Shown here: positions 45,005 to 52,281 of the stretch, piece after piece
How positions within the stretch are numbered: position 1 is the stretch's first letter
Layout: each line of letters opens with the position of its first letter
NCBI RefSeq assembly: GCF_000721705.1
Contig: NZ_JOJL01000027.1
Coordinates: 292,112-356,111 of the forward strand
Reading direction: 5' to 3'
DNA length: 64,000 nucleotides
Origin: Actinoplanes subtropicus
Lineage (GTDB): Bacteria; Actinomycetota; Actinomycetes; Mycobacteriales; Micromonosporaceae
Made by a program: the position numbers and the translations under genes
The notes under the pieces: generated by a model
The model's database searches: none
Seen by the model: the letters and a program-made list of their open reading frames with translations, nothing else
What the model was told of the DNA's origin: nothing

Positions 45005-46125
45005 GGCTCCTCCTCGCTCGCCCGCCAGGCCGACAGCGCCGCAGCTTCCGCGGTGATGTCGATGCCGGCCGGGCACCAGGCGATGCACCGGCCACAGCCG
45101 ACGCAGCCCGACGAGCCGAACTGGTCGTGCCAGGTGCCCAGCTTGTGACTGATCCACTGCCGGTACCGGGACTCCCCGCTGGTCCGCACGCTGCCGCCGT
45201 GCAGGTAGGAGAAGTCGAGGTCGAAGCAGGAGTCCCAGCGCCGCCACCGTTCGGCGTGCTCGCCGGTCAGGTCGGTGACGTCCTCGGTGGTGGTGCAGAA
45301 GCAGGTCGGGCAGACCATGGTGCAGTTGCCGCAGGTCAGGCAGCGGGCGGCGACGTCCGTCCAGTGCGGGGACTCGCGGGCGGCGGCGAGCAGGTCGGGC
45401 AGCGGCTCGTCCGGCATGGACCGGGTCATGGCGCCGGCCGCTCGGGCGACCGCGGCGCGGGCCTCCCCGATCACTTCCGTGCCGGCCGGCCGGGTGGGCA
45501 GCGCCGCCAGCACCTCGGCGCCGGCCGGCGAGCCGGCCCGGATCAGGAAGCGGTCGTCGTGCTCACCGGCCAGCTCGGTCATCGCCAGGTCGTAGCCGTC
45601 GCGGGCGTCCGGTCCGCCGCCCATCGAGGTGCAGAAGCAGGTGGCGCCCGGCTCGGTGCACTCGACGGCGACGATGAACGCCCCGTCCCGGCGGGCGGTG
45701 TAGATCGGTTCGGTGTGCGCACCGCCGGTGAACACCCGGTCGAGCACGCCCAGTGCGGCCAGGTCGCAGGGGCGGGCGCCGAGGATCGCGTACCGGGGCG
45801 GTTCGTCCGGGCCGGCGGTGACCGAGCCGGTGGCGCGATCGGCGGACCAGAGCCGGGCGCGGGGCGGGTGCAGGATGTCCTTGACCGACTGCGGGCCGGC
45901 CGAGTGGGCGAACGCGGCATTGTCCGCGCGGCGGCGCAGGCGGTAGCGCCCCGCCTCGGTCTCCACTCCCCAGCCGTACGGGAGGTCGGCCGCCGACTCG
46001 AGCTCGGCCAGCATGATCGCGCCGTCCCGGACGGTCGGGCCGATCACGGTGTAGCCGCGCTCGCGCAGCTCGCCGACGAGCCGGGGCAACGCCTCGACAT
46101 CGAGCAGTACGGATTCCTCGGGCAT
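44998..46125 (-). CDS. hydB: 4Fe-4S electron-transfer subunit of the hydrogenase (HydB-like)
   Basis: 375 residues. N-terminal part has YAILGARPCDLAALGVLDRV and VECTEPGATCFCTSMGGGPD; two ferredoxin-type clusters are formed by CLTCGNCTMVCPTCFC and CVGCGRCIAWCPAGID. It matches the sulfhydrogenase beta subunit/anaerobic sulfite reductase A family and links the HydG flavin to the small subunit. It is the first gene of the operon hydB-cNMP-hydG-hydD-hydA-protease, all overlapping or nearly so. A DosR-like palindrome lies 61 bp upstream of the ATG, suggesting induction under hypoxia. Confidence 0.9.
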   Translation of the reverse strand: MPEESVLLDVEALPRLVGELRERGYTVIGPTVRDGAIMLAELESAADLPYGWGVETEAGRYRLRRRADNAAFAHSAGPQSVKDILHPPRARLWSADRATGSVTAGPDEPPRYAILGARPCDLAALGVLDRVFTGGAHTEPIYTARRDGAFIVAVECTEPGATCFCTSMGGGPDARDGYDLAMTELAGEHDDRFLIRAGSPAGAEVLAALPTRPAGTEVIGEARAAVARAAGAMTRSMPDEPLPDLLAAARESPHWTDVAARCLTCGNCTMVCPTCFCTTTEDVTDLTGEHAERWRRWDSCFDLDFSYLHGGSVRTSGESRYRQWISHKLGTWHDQFGSSGCVGCGRCIAWCPAGIDITAEAAALSAWRASEEEPC

Positions 46126-46186
46126 CGTGCCTCCTCGGCCAACGCGCCTCGCCGTCAGGGTGGACCGCGGATCGCTGTGCGGGGAC

Positions 46187-46200
46187 GGGCCGAAGTGCCT
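46187..46200. promoter_or_regulatory. DosR-type box upstream of the hydrogenase operon
   Basis: GGGCCGAAGTGCCT framed by an outer palindrome GGGAC...GTCCC (46182-46205). It is 61 bp upstream of the hydB ATG. Confidence 0.55.
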
Positions 46201-46222
46201 GTCCCTTTTGGGGGCGGCTGGT

Positions 46223-47200
46223 CTACAGTGCCCGGCCCGGCAGCAGCACCTCGGCGACCGGCCGTCTCGGCGAGCGGCCCGCGATCTTGCCGTACCCGAC
46301 CCGTAGGACCATCTGCGGGGCCAGGCCGGTCGCCGCGTCGGTGAGCAGGCCGCGCACCTCCGGCACCTCCACCGGCTGGCTGATCGGCGTGGTGGCCAGG
46401 TTCTGCCAGGTGGCGGTCAGCAACACCCGCTGCAGCGCCTGCCCGGCCCGCAACCAGTCCGACCGCTCGTCACCGGCGGTCCAGAGGATCAGGATCGTCG
46501 GGTACGGCTCGAACGGCTCCACCGGCCGTTTCAGGTCGGAGAACTCGCGGAAGTCGCGGACCGGCACCGCCTCGAGCGCGTCCCACGGCCCGACGGCCCA
46601 CACCGGCACCCCGTCCGGCCGGGGCGAGTAGCCGGTCCAGCGGTCCAGCTCGGCGCGGTAGCCGGGCCGTTCCCGCAGCCGGCGGCCGGCCTCGAAGGCC
46701 ATCGCGAGGATGCGTTCCCGCCCGGCCGGGCCGGCCACGGTGAGAACAGCGCCCTCCCGGCGGGCGGCGTCGACGAGATGATGCAGCACCTCGGCCGGCA
46801 CCGGGGTGTGCGCGAACGGCCGGCGATTGGTGTGCCGGTGCGGGATCGCCTCGGCGAGCGCCTCCGCCGCCGGACCGACCGCGGTGGGCCGCCCGGCCAC
46901 GACCCGGGCCACCAGGTCGGGCTCGTCCGGGCGGGGGAAGGTGGTCAGCTCGGCGTGGTAGCCGGCCCGCTGGACGGCCAGTCTCAGGGTGAAGACGGCG
47001 GCGCCCACGCTGATCAGCTGCTCGCGCCCGGCCGGGTCGATCACCTCCAGGTGGCGCGTACGGTCGGCGTACACCTCCACCGCCGGGCCCTCGATCCGGA
47101 ACCGCCAGGGCTGGCTGTTGTGCAGCGACGGTGCTCTCGTGGCGAGGTGAACACAGTCGACGAGGACCTTTCGCGACGGCGGGACCGTTGTCGTTTTCAT
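46223..47200 (-). CDS. acg: Acg-family nitroreductase-like protein
   Basis: 325 residues. It starts with LATRAPSLHNSQPWRFRIEG, the FMN-region signature of Acg (Rv2032)-like proteins; RHTNRRPFAHTPVPAEVLHH, DRWTGYSPRPDGVPVWAVGP and the C-terminal QMVLRVGYGK are also family features. Acg is a DosR-regulated nitroreductase relative that binds FMN but may lack reductase activity, proposed to sequester flavin. The ATG at 47200 has GGAGGAG upstream and a strong DosR-type box at 61 bp. It is a single-gene unit between the hydrogenase operon and a pntA remnant. Confidence 0.9.
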   Translation of the reverse strand: MKTTTVPPSRKVLVDCVHLATRAPSLHNSQPWRFRIEGPAVEVYADRTRHLEVIDPAGREQLISVGAAVFTLRLAVQRAGYHAELTTFPRPDEPDLVARVVAGRPTAVGPAAEALAEAIPHRHTNRRPFAHTPVPAEVLHHLVDAARREGAVLTVAGPAGRERILAMAFEAGRRLRERPGYRAELDRWTGYSPRPDGVPVWAVGPWDALEAVPVRDFREFSDLKRPVEPFEPYPTILILWTAGDERSDWLRAGQALQRVLLTATWQNLATTPISQPVEVPEVRGLLTDAATGLAPQMVLRVGYGKIAGRSPRRPVAEVLLPGRAL

Positions 47201-47261
47201 CGCTCCTCCTCACCGACGGTGCTCTGCCTCCACCACACCGCAAGGCGGTCACATCCGGCCA

Positions 47262-47275
47262 GGGCCGATGGTCCC
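47262..47275. promoter_or_regulatory. DosR-type box upstream of acg
   Basis: GGGCCGATGGTCCC in the context CCAGGGCCGATGGTCCCGG, 61 bp upstream of the acg ATG. The truncated pntA frame ends right beside it. Confidence 0.7.
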
Positions 47276-47276
47276 G

Positions 47277-47900
47277 GTCAGCCGACGAGCGTCCGCACCG
47301 CGGCGTTCACGGGCCTGCGGGCGTACGTCGTACGCGGTGACCACGGCGCCGAGCCGGCGGGCGGTGCCGATCGCCTGCAGCCCGGCCACGCCGGCACCGA
47401 GAACCAGCACCGCGGCCGGTTTGACCGTCCCGGCGGCCGTGGTCAGCATCGGAAGAACCGGCCGTACGTGTCGGCCGCGATCGGCGCGGCCTGGTACCCG
47501 GCGACGTTGGCCCGCGAGGTGAGCGCGTCCATCGGCTGGGCCCGGCTCAGCGTGCGCGGCAGCAGGTCGAGGCTGTGCGCGATGACGCCCGCACCGGCCC
47601 ACCGCGACCTGGTCGGGATGGCTCAGCGGGCGGCGCAGGGCGGGCGTCGCGCCGGGATCGGGCGGGGCCGACGCACAGCACGATGTGCGCCCGTTCGACC
47701 AGGTTCGCGCCCGGGACGACCTCGGCGCCGGCCGACTCACGATCCTCGTCGGAGAACCCGGCGGCGACGCCCGTGCCCTCCTCGACCAGCACGTGGATGC
47801 CCGCCGCCCCGAGCCGGGAGTTCGCCTCGGGAACCAGCGCCACCCGCCGCTTGCCGGGCCGGCGCTCGCGCACGGCACCGGCGATGACGGTCGTGACCAT
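47277..47900 (-). pseudogene. pntA: NAD(P) transhydrogenase alpha subunit remnant (N-terminal part, frameshifted)
   Basis: From the ATG at 47900 (GAAGGAGG upstream) the frame reads IAGAVRERRPGKRRVALVPE, LGAAGIHVLVEEGTGVAAGF and ERAHIVLCVGPA, the start of PntA/alanine dehydrogenase-type proteins. After about 47680 the frame changes more than once; RFFPMLTTAAGTVKPA-like sequence followed by VLVLGAGVAGLQAIGTARRL and TAYDVRPQAR is found in another frame down to about 47300, where it stops beside the acg box. The C-terminal half and any PntB are absent. Transhydrogenase balances NADH and NADPH across the proton gradient; this copy is dead. Confidence 0.7.
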
Positions 47901-47924
47901 GGTGCCCACCTCCTTCTTCCGAGC

Positions 47925-48307
47925 AGAACCGGATCACCGAGCCCAGCAGCAGGCTCGCGAACCCGCCCCGGCCCCGGCTGCCGAGAACGATCAACTGTCC
48001 GTGCTCGGCCCCGGCCAGCAGCCGGGCCGCCGGATGCCCCGATCACCGGATCGCCCTCCACGTCGAGCTTCGGCGCCACGACCAGCGCCTCGTGGACGCC
48101 GTTGGCAGTGACGCCCTCGGCGTGCCGGCGAGCGTCGTCCAGGTAGACGTTGCTCGAGTCGTACCGGGCCTCGCGCCACTCCCAGTCGTAGACGTGCGTG
48201 ACCCGTAGCGGCAGTCCCCGGCGCTGTGCTTCGCGCGCCGCCCACCTCACCGCCGCCTTGCTGCAGTCGGCGCCGTCGGCGCCGACGATGATGGGATTGA
48301 CCTTCAT
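47925..48307 (-). pseudogene. Universal stress protein, frameshifted and truncated after the first domain
   Basis: From the ATG at 48307: PIIVGADGADCSKAAVRWAA, RGLPLRVTHVYDWEWREARY and VAPKLDVEGDPVIG are a normal USP start. At about 48035 one base is off; the continuation (LIVLGSRGRGGFASLLLGSV) with a canonical nucleotide loop is in another frame and ends at about 47940, where the pntA leader begins. The expected strand with CPV and any second domain are missing. A DosR-type box sits 64 bp upstream. Confidence 0.7.
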
Positions 48308-48371
48308 GACCGCTCCTCTCACGCTCTCCTTCCAGCGTGCGGCCGGGCAGGGTGGCAGGTCCCATCAGGAC

Positions 48372-48385
48372 GGGCCGATGGTCAC
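48372..48385. promoter_or_regulatory. DosR-type box upstream of the USP remnant
   Basis: GGGCCGATGGTCAC, 64 bp upstream of the ATG at 48307. The TCA in GGTCAC is also the stop codon (minus strand) of the truncated WS/DGAT frame. Confidence 0.6.
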
Positions 48386-48723
48386 GTGCTGAGGGCCATC
48401 AGGTGCGGGAGAGCGGCCTCGACCAGCGTCTGATCGTCGCCGAGCGCCGGGCAGCCGGCGGTCTCGAAATGCCGCCAGGGGTCGAACGCCTCGTCGTCGG
48501 CCCAGACCGGCGGCCCGCAGCCCGGCGGCGTCCGCACCAGCCGCTGCCGCAGCCGGGGCACTCGGGCGGCCCGGTCGCCGAGCAGCCGAGCACAGGCCGC
48601 CGCGGTCAGCGGCCGGTCGAGGCCCAGCACGACGCCGAGGTGCTCGGGGACCGGCCCGCGGTGGATCGCCAGGAAGGCGAGGTCGGCATCGTCCGCCCGC
48701 TCGATTCCGGGCGCGGCGTTCAT
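48382..48723 (-). pseudogene. WS/DGAT (wax ester/triacylglycerol synthase) N-terminal fragment
   Basis: 113 codons matching the start of the WS/DGAT family: ADDADLAFLAIHRGPVPEHL, VVLGLDRPLTAAACARLLGD, RVPRLRQRLVRTPPGCGPPV and AFDPWRHFETAGCP. Full proteins have about 450 residues; this one ends before the catalytic HHxxxDG motif, and its stop codon lies inside the DosR-type box of the next operon. Mycobacterial Tgs1, a triacylglycerol synthase, is a DosR target. The ATG at 48723 is 3 bases after the USP stop, so it is the last gene of a CBS-USP operon. A further, longer WS/DGAT remnant lies at 58653. Confidence 0.7.
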
Positions 48724-48726
48724 GGC

Positions 48727-49155
48727 TCAGTACTTGCCGCGCACCACGAGCACCGGGCAGTGCGCGTGCTGGACGCAGAGCTGACTCACCGAGCCGAGCA
48801 GCGTGCCGGCGAAGCCGCCGCGCCCGCGGGAGCCGACCACCAGCAACGCGGCGTGCGCCGACTGGTCGATCAGCATCTGGGCGGGATGCCCGGGCAGCAC
48901 CGTCTCCACCACCTCGACGTCCAGGGGCGGGTCGTAGCCGAGCGCCTCCCGGACCGACTCGCCGAGCAGCTTGCCGGCGGCATCGCCGAAGTCCTCGTGC
49001 GCCAGCACGCCCCAGCCGGTGTACGGCGTAACCTCCCAGGCGATGACGGGCCGCAGCCGCGCCTTGGTCAGGCGGGCCTGGTCGAGTGCCCAGCGCAGGG
49101 CGGCCTTCGACGACGGCGAGCCGTCGACACCGACCACCACATCCGTGTCAGCCAT
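48727..49155 (-). CDS. Single-domain universal stress protein, intact
   Basis: 142 residues, exactly one USP domain. VVVGVDGSPSSKAALRWALD at the start, VLPGHPAQMLIDQSAHAALL, the canonical ATP-binding loop VVGSRGRGGFAGTLLGSVSQ and final HCPVLVVRG. All nucleotide-binding glycines are present, so ATP binding is expected. It lies 13 bp downstream of the CBS-BON gene in one operon controlled from the box at 49889. The best-preserved USP in the window. Confidence 0.92.
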   Translation of the reverse strand: MADTDVVVGVDGSPSSKAALRWALDQARLTKARLRPVIAWEVTPYTGWGVLAHEDFGDAAGKLLGESVREALGYDPPLDVEVVETVLPGHPAQMLIDQSAHAALLVVGSRGRGGFAGTLLGSVSQLCVQHAHCPVLVVRGKY

Positions 49156-49168
49156 CTCGTCTCCCCTA

Positions 49169-49837
49169 TCACGCCACGCCGAATGCGGGCCCGTACGGGT
49201 AGCGGTCGTCGACCTCGAAGGTCACCTCGTCGGTCACCCCGGCGACGCCGGCGACCCGCCGGGCCAGCCGGGCGGCCTCGTTCGCCGTGGACCACAGTTC
49301 GACCTTGCCGGTCAGCGTCACCGTGCCGTCCTCGACGCTCACGGTCACCGATCCGGCGTCCTCCCCGAGCCCGGCGGTGATGTCGGCGACGATGTCCTCG
49401 TCCGGGCGCAGGTGGACCTTCAACAGGTCGCCGCGGGTCACTATGCCGACCAGGCGGCCGAGATCGTCGACCACGGGCAGCCGTTTCACCCCTTCGGCAT
49501 CCATCCGCCGGGCCGCCGCCACCAGCGAGGTGCCGTTGAGCACGGTGACCGCCGGGGCGCTCATCAGGTTCGCCGCGGTCCGGGCCAGCGCCTTGCCGCG
49601 TTCACCCCGACGACGCCGGCTCTCGAACATCCGCGGCGTCTCGTCCCCGGCGTACTCGATCTTGCGCAACAGGTCCGCCTCGCTGACCACACCGGAGACC
49701 CGCAGGAACGAGTCCACCACCGGCACGGCGCTGACGCGATGCTCGATGAGCGTGTCCACCACCGAGCGGTAGGAGGCGCCCTGATCCACCGAGACGACCT
49801 TGGTGGTCATCACATCGTCCACAGTCCAGTTCTTCAT
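49169..49837 (-). CDS. CBS-pair protein with C-terminal BON domain
   Basis: 222 residues. CBS 1 (about 5-65: VDDVMTTKVVSVDQGASYRS, VSAVPVVDSFLRVSGVVSEA), a charged linker (MFESRRRRGERGKAL), CBS 2 (about 88-145: LMSAPAVTVLNGTSLVAAAR, VKRLPVVDDLGRLVGIVTRG) and a BON domain (about 150-215: VTVSVEDGTVTLTGKVELWS). It is a paralogue of the protein at 21067-21675 with the same architecture. CBS pairs usually sense AMP/ATP. ATG 49837 is the start; a DosR-type box is 51 bp upstream. Heads the operon CBS-BON, USP, WS/DGAT fragment. Confidence 0.88.
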   Translation of the reverse strand: MKNWTVDDVMTTKVVSVDQGASYRSVVDTLIEHRVSAVPVVDSFLRVSGVVSEADLLRKIEYAGDETPRMFESRRRRGERGKALARTAANLMSAPAVTVLNGTSLVAAARRMDAEGVKRLPVVDDLGRLVGIVTRGDLLKVHLRPDEDIVADITAGLGEDAGSVTVSVEDGTVTLTGKVELWSTANEAARLARRVAGVAGVTDEVTFEVDDRYPYGPAFGVA

Positions 49838-49888
49838 CACGTACCTCCCCTCACCGCCGACGCTAGGAGCGGGACGTACCGGACGGCA

Positions 49889-49902
49889 GGGCCATTGGGC
49901 CC
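49889..49902. promoter_or_regulatory. DosR-type box upstream of CBS-BON/USP operon
   Basis: GGGCCATTGGGCCC, a perfect palindrome in a CAGGGCC...GGCCCTG context, 51 bp upstream of the ATG at 49837. A further GGGCCC repeat follows at 49908. Confidence 0.7.
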
Positions 49903-49965
49903 TGACCGGGCCCTCGGCGCCGGGCGATGCTGGCCCTGAGGTCCCCGGGCGCCCTCGACCGTCTC

Positions 49966-50439
49966 TCAAGGCCGCGGCGTCACCCGGAACACCGGGTAGT
50001 CGGCGGCGATCCGCTCGAAGTCGGTCACCGGCGCGTGCCGGTCGACCGGCACGTGCGCCCGGGCGCCCGGCGCGATCTGCACGAAGCGGCGCAGGATCGG
50101 GGCGCGCTCGCCCGGCTCCACCTCCACCAGCCGGACCCGTTCCCGGCGCCGGTTGCGCAGCACGACGTCGCCGCCCGCGGCCCGGACGTTGGCCACCCAG
50201 TTCGCCTTCGCGCCGAGCATGGACACAAGGTAACGCTCGTCGCCGTACCGGGTCACGACCAGCGGGCAGGCCACCGTGTGCCCGGACCGGCGGCCGGTCA
50301 CCTCCATGGTGACCCAGTTGTCCGGCGTCAGGAACCCGGCGCCGAACTGCAGCGCGGACACCCGGTTGAGCGCCCGCGCCAGCCGGCCCGGCCGCCCGCC
50401 CCGGTACATCCGGCGCCGCATCGCAGCACTAATGATCAT
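49966..50439 (-). CDS. Deazaflavin (F420)-dependent nitroreductase-family protein (Ddn-like)
   Basis: 157 residues. LTPDNWVTMEVTGRRSGHTV and ACPLVVTRYGDERYLVSMLG with KANWVANVRAAGGDVVLRN are the core of the Ddn/FDOR-B split-barrel family, and the closing FERIAADYPVFRVTP is also typical. These proteins use F420H2 to reduce quinones or nitro compounds; several relatives are hypoxia-induced. ATG 50439 is chosen because GGAGG lies about 8 bases upstream, while a GTG at 50448 would be too close. A DosR-type box is 50 bp upstream. Confidence 0.85.
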   Translation of the reverse strand: MIISAAMRRRMYRGGRPGRLARALNRVSALQFGAGFLTPDNWVTMEVTGRRSGHTVACPLVVTRYGDERYLVSMLGAKANWVANVRAAGGDVVLRNRRRERVRLVEVEPGERAPILRRFVQIAPGARAHVPVDRHAPVTDFERIAADYPVFRVTPRP

Positions 50440-50489
50440 GGAGAGCACCTCCTCCCCTCACCGTAGGAACGCGACGCCGGTCCAGGGCA

Positions 50490-50503
50490 GGGCCTAAAAA
50501 CCC
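50490..50503. promoter_or_regulatory. DosR-type box upstream of the Ddn-like gene
   Basis: GGGCCTAAAAACCC, 50 bp upstream of the ATG at 50439. The A-rich centre is the most mycobacterial-like among the minus-strand units. Confidence 0.6.
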
Positions 50504-50549
50504 GACCGGCTCGCCGTCGGATGGCCACCGGCCCTACGGCGCCGGGATC

Positions 50550-50563
50550 GGGTCCTTCGCCTC
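50550..50563. promoter_or_regulatory. Weak DosR-like box upstream of USP 50628-51500
   Basis: GGGTCCTTCGCCTC, 64 bp upstream of the ATG at 50628. The left half is good and the spacing standard; the right half is degenerate. Confidence 0.4.
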
Positions 50564-50627
50564 TGACCCGGACGACCGCCGGCGGACACAGTGGCAAGTG
50601 GAGCCCAGCACGGGACGGAGGACCATC

Positions 50628-51500
50628 ATGAAACCCCCAGCGATAGTCGTCGGCACCGCCGGCGTCGACTCCGGCAACCAGGCCGTGGCATGGGCGGCCC
50701 GCGAAGCCGAATCACGCCACCTACCGCTGCGCATCGTGCATGTTCTCGAGTGGAACACGGACGAGGCCCGGGAGGCGGACGGCAGCAGCTACGTCGAGCG
50801 GGTGTGGTCGTCGTCGACCGCGCTGACGTTCGCGGCGGCCCGCCACGCCCAGAGCATCGCCCCCGGTGTGGACGTCACGGCCGACACCTTGATCGGCCAA
50901 CCCGGCGAGCTCCTGCCCGGCCTCGGCCGCGACGCCGCTCTGCTCGTCGTCGGGTACCACGGCGGCGGCGGGTTCGCCGGCCTCCGGCTCGGCTCGGTCG
51001 GTCAGCGCGTGGCCACGCACGCCGCCTGCCCGGTGGTGATCGTGCGAGGAGCGCCGAGGACGGGCGGCCCGGTCGTCGCCGGCGTGGACGACTCGCCCGC
51101 CGCCGATCAGGTGCTCGAAGCGGCGTTCATCGCCGCGGCCACGCGCGCGACATCCTTGGTCGTCGTCCGCTCGTACGCCCCCGCGATGCAGCTGTGGGTG
51201 GCAGGCGTGCGGCCCGCCGACGTCGCGACGCCGGAGCAGGACGCCGCCGCCGGAGCGGCCGTCGAGGAGCAACTGGCGCCGTGGCGGAGCAAGTTCCCGG
51301 AGGTTCCCGCCGAAGTCCGGTTGATCCACGACGCGATCTCCCCGGTGCTGACCGGTGCCTCGGCCGAGGCGCAACTGGTCGTGGTGGGCAGTCACGGCCG
51401 TGGTCCGATCCGTGGCGCCCTGCTCGGCTCCACCGGCCTGCACCTGCTGCGTCATGCCGAGTGCCCGGTGCTCGTCGCCCGTGGGCACAACGGATCGTGA
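50628..51500 (+). CDS. Tandem-domain universal stress protein
   Basis: 290 residues with two USP domains (about 3-140 and 145-288). Domain 1: AIVVGTAGVDSGNQAVAWAA, VVGYHGGGGFAGLRLGSVGQ, ending ACPVVIVRG. Domain 2: PVVAGVDDSPAADQVLEAAF, VVGSHGRGPIRGALLGSTGL, ending ECPVLVARG. Domain 2 retains a usable nucleotide loop, domain 1 has an altered one (GYHGGGG). ATG 50628 is preferred over the one at 50598 because GGAGGA precedes it by 5 bases. Divergent from the Ddn-like gene. A strong terminator lies 119 bp after the stop. Confidence 0.9.
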   Translation: MKPPAIVVGTAGVDSGNQAVAWAAREAESRHLPLRIVHVLEWNTDEAREADGSSYVERVWSSSTALTFAAARHAQSIAPGVDVTADTLIGQPGELLPGLGRDAALLVVGYHGGGGFAGLRLGSVGQRVATHAACPVVIVRGAPRTGGPVVAGVDDSPAADQVLEAAFIAAATRATSLVVVRSYAPAMQLWVAGVRPADVATPEQDAAAGAAVEEQLAPWRSKFPEVPAEVRLIHDAISPVLTGASAEAQLVVVGSHGRGPIRGALLGSTGLHLLRHAECPVLVARGHNGS

Positions 51501-51618
51501 CGTACGCCATCGCCCGCCGCAGGAACCGCGCCGGCGCGAAGGTCACCCTGCTCGGCCCGGCGATCGGCGAGCCGCTGCCCGAGGCGGACGGCGTCGGCGC
51601 CCTGCCGCGCGTGAGAAA

Positions 51619-51648
51619 GGGCCGGGCGATACCCGCATCGCCCGGCCC
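51619..51648. terminator. Bidirectional terminator between USP and SHOCT genes
   Basis: Perfect 12-bp stem GGGCCGGGCGAT/ATCGCCCGGCCC with a six-base loop ACCCGC, between convergent genes; AAA precedes the stem on the plus strand. Confidence 0.8.
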
Positions 51649-51654
51649 GCGCGG

Positions 51655-51909
51655 TCACCGCGGCCCTCGGGCCTGCGCCAGCGCCGCTCGCTGCAGTTGA
51701 TAGGTCTCGACATCGATCTCGCCCCGCGCGAACCGCCGGTCCAGCATGTCCTCCGGCGACTCCGGCGGCCGGCCGCCCCGGCCCGTCACGCCCGCGCCCG
51801 GCAGCAGCCACACCACCAGCAGAACGATCGCCGCGAGCAGCACCAGCCAGAACAGGCTCATGCCCAGCCAACCGGCCCAGCCCATGCCGCCGCCGTACCA
51901 GCCCATCAT
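51655..51909 (-). CDS. Small membrane-anchored SHOCT-domain protein
   Basis: 84 residues. Glycine/tryptophan-rich start (MMGWYGGGMGWAGWLG), one membrane helix (about 17-37, MSLFWLVLLAAIVLLVVWLL), a linker and a C-terminal SHOCT motif (MLDRRFARGEIDVETYQLQR). It is the second SHOCT membrane protein of the island. Two ATG codons at 51909 and 51906 follow a GGGAGGGAG run. A DosR-type box lies 81 bp upstream. Function unknown. Confidence 0.75.
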   Translation of the reverse strand: MMGWYGGGMGWAGWLGMSLFWLVLLAAIVLLVVWLLPGAGVTGRGGRPPESPEDMLDRRFARGEIDVETYQLQRAALAQARGPR

Positions 51910-51990
51910 CGTCGTGCTCCCTCCCTCCGGCCCGGGCCGGCTGGCCCGGTCCCACACCTTCACGCTGCCCGGACGCGGCGGGCTCGGTCA

Positions 51991-52004
51991 GGGTCGGATG
52001 GCCC
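51991..52004. promoter_or_regulatory. DosR-type box upstream of SHOCT gene 51655-51909
   Basis: GGGTCGGATGGCCC in a CAGGG...CCCCTTG context, 81 bp upstream of the ATG at 51909. It could also act on the reductase gene at 52282 but that start is 277 bp away. Confidence 0.55.
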
Positions 52005-52281
52005 CTTGCCGGTCCTGAAGCAACCCGCGCCTGTGGGGCGAACGGCGACGGGTGGTGCACGATCACCCGGCCGCCGTGCTCGCCGCCCCGGAGGCGGGGC
52101 TGAAGGGCAGCCTGCGCAGCCCGCACCTGCTGCCCCGGCTGGCTCTGATCGACCCGCTGCTGCTCGCCGCCGCGCTTTCTTGGAGTTCTCCGATCCCCGG
52201 GTACCAGACTTGCGCTCCGGACGGCGTTGACAGACAGCGCACAGCCAACCCATAGGGATCTGACCTTTGACGCACAGCAGG
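52005..52281. other. Intergenic region before the membrane reductase
   Basis: About 277 bases. A short frame on the plus strand (52052-52255, with LPRLALIDPLLLAAAL) looks protein-like for a few dozen codons but matches no family known to me and has no ribosome binding site; it may be a gene remnant. No hairpin or second palindrome was identified. Confidence 0.3.

Noticed and set aside
51497..51699. Open frame starting GTG at 51497 overlapping the USP stop (TYAIARRRNRAGAKVTLLG)
   Set aside because: No family resemblance, no own ribosome binding site and it runs through the terminator hairpin.
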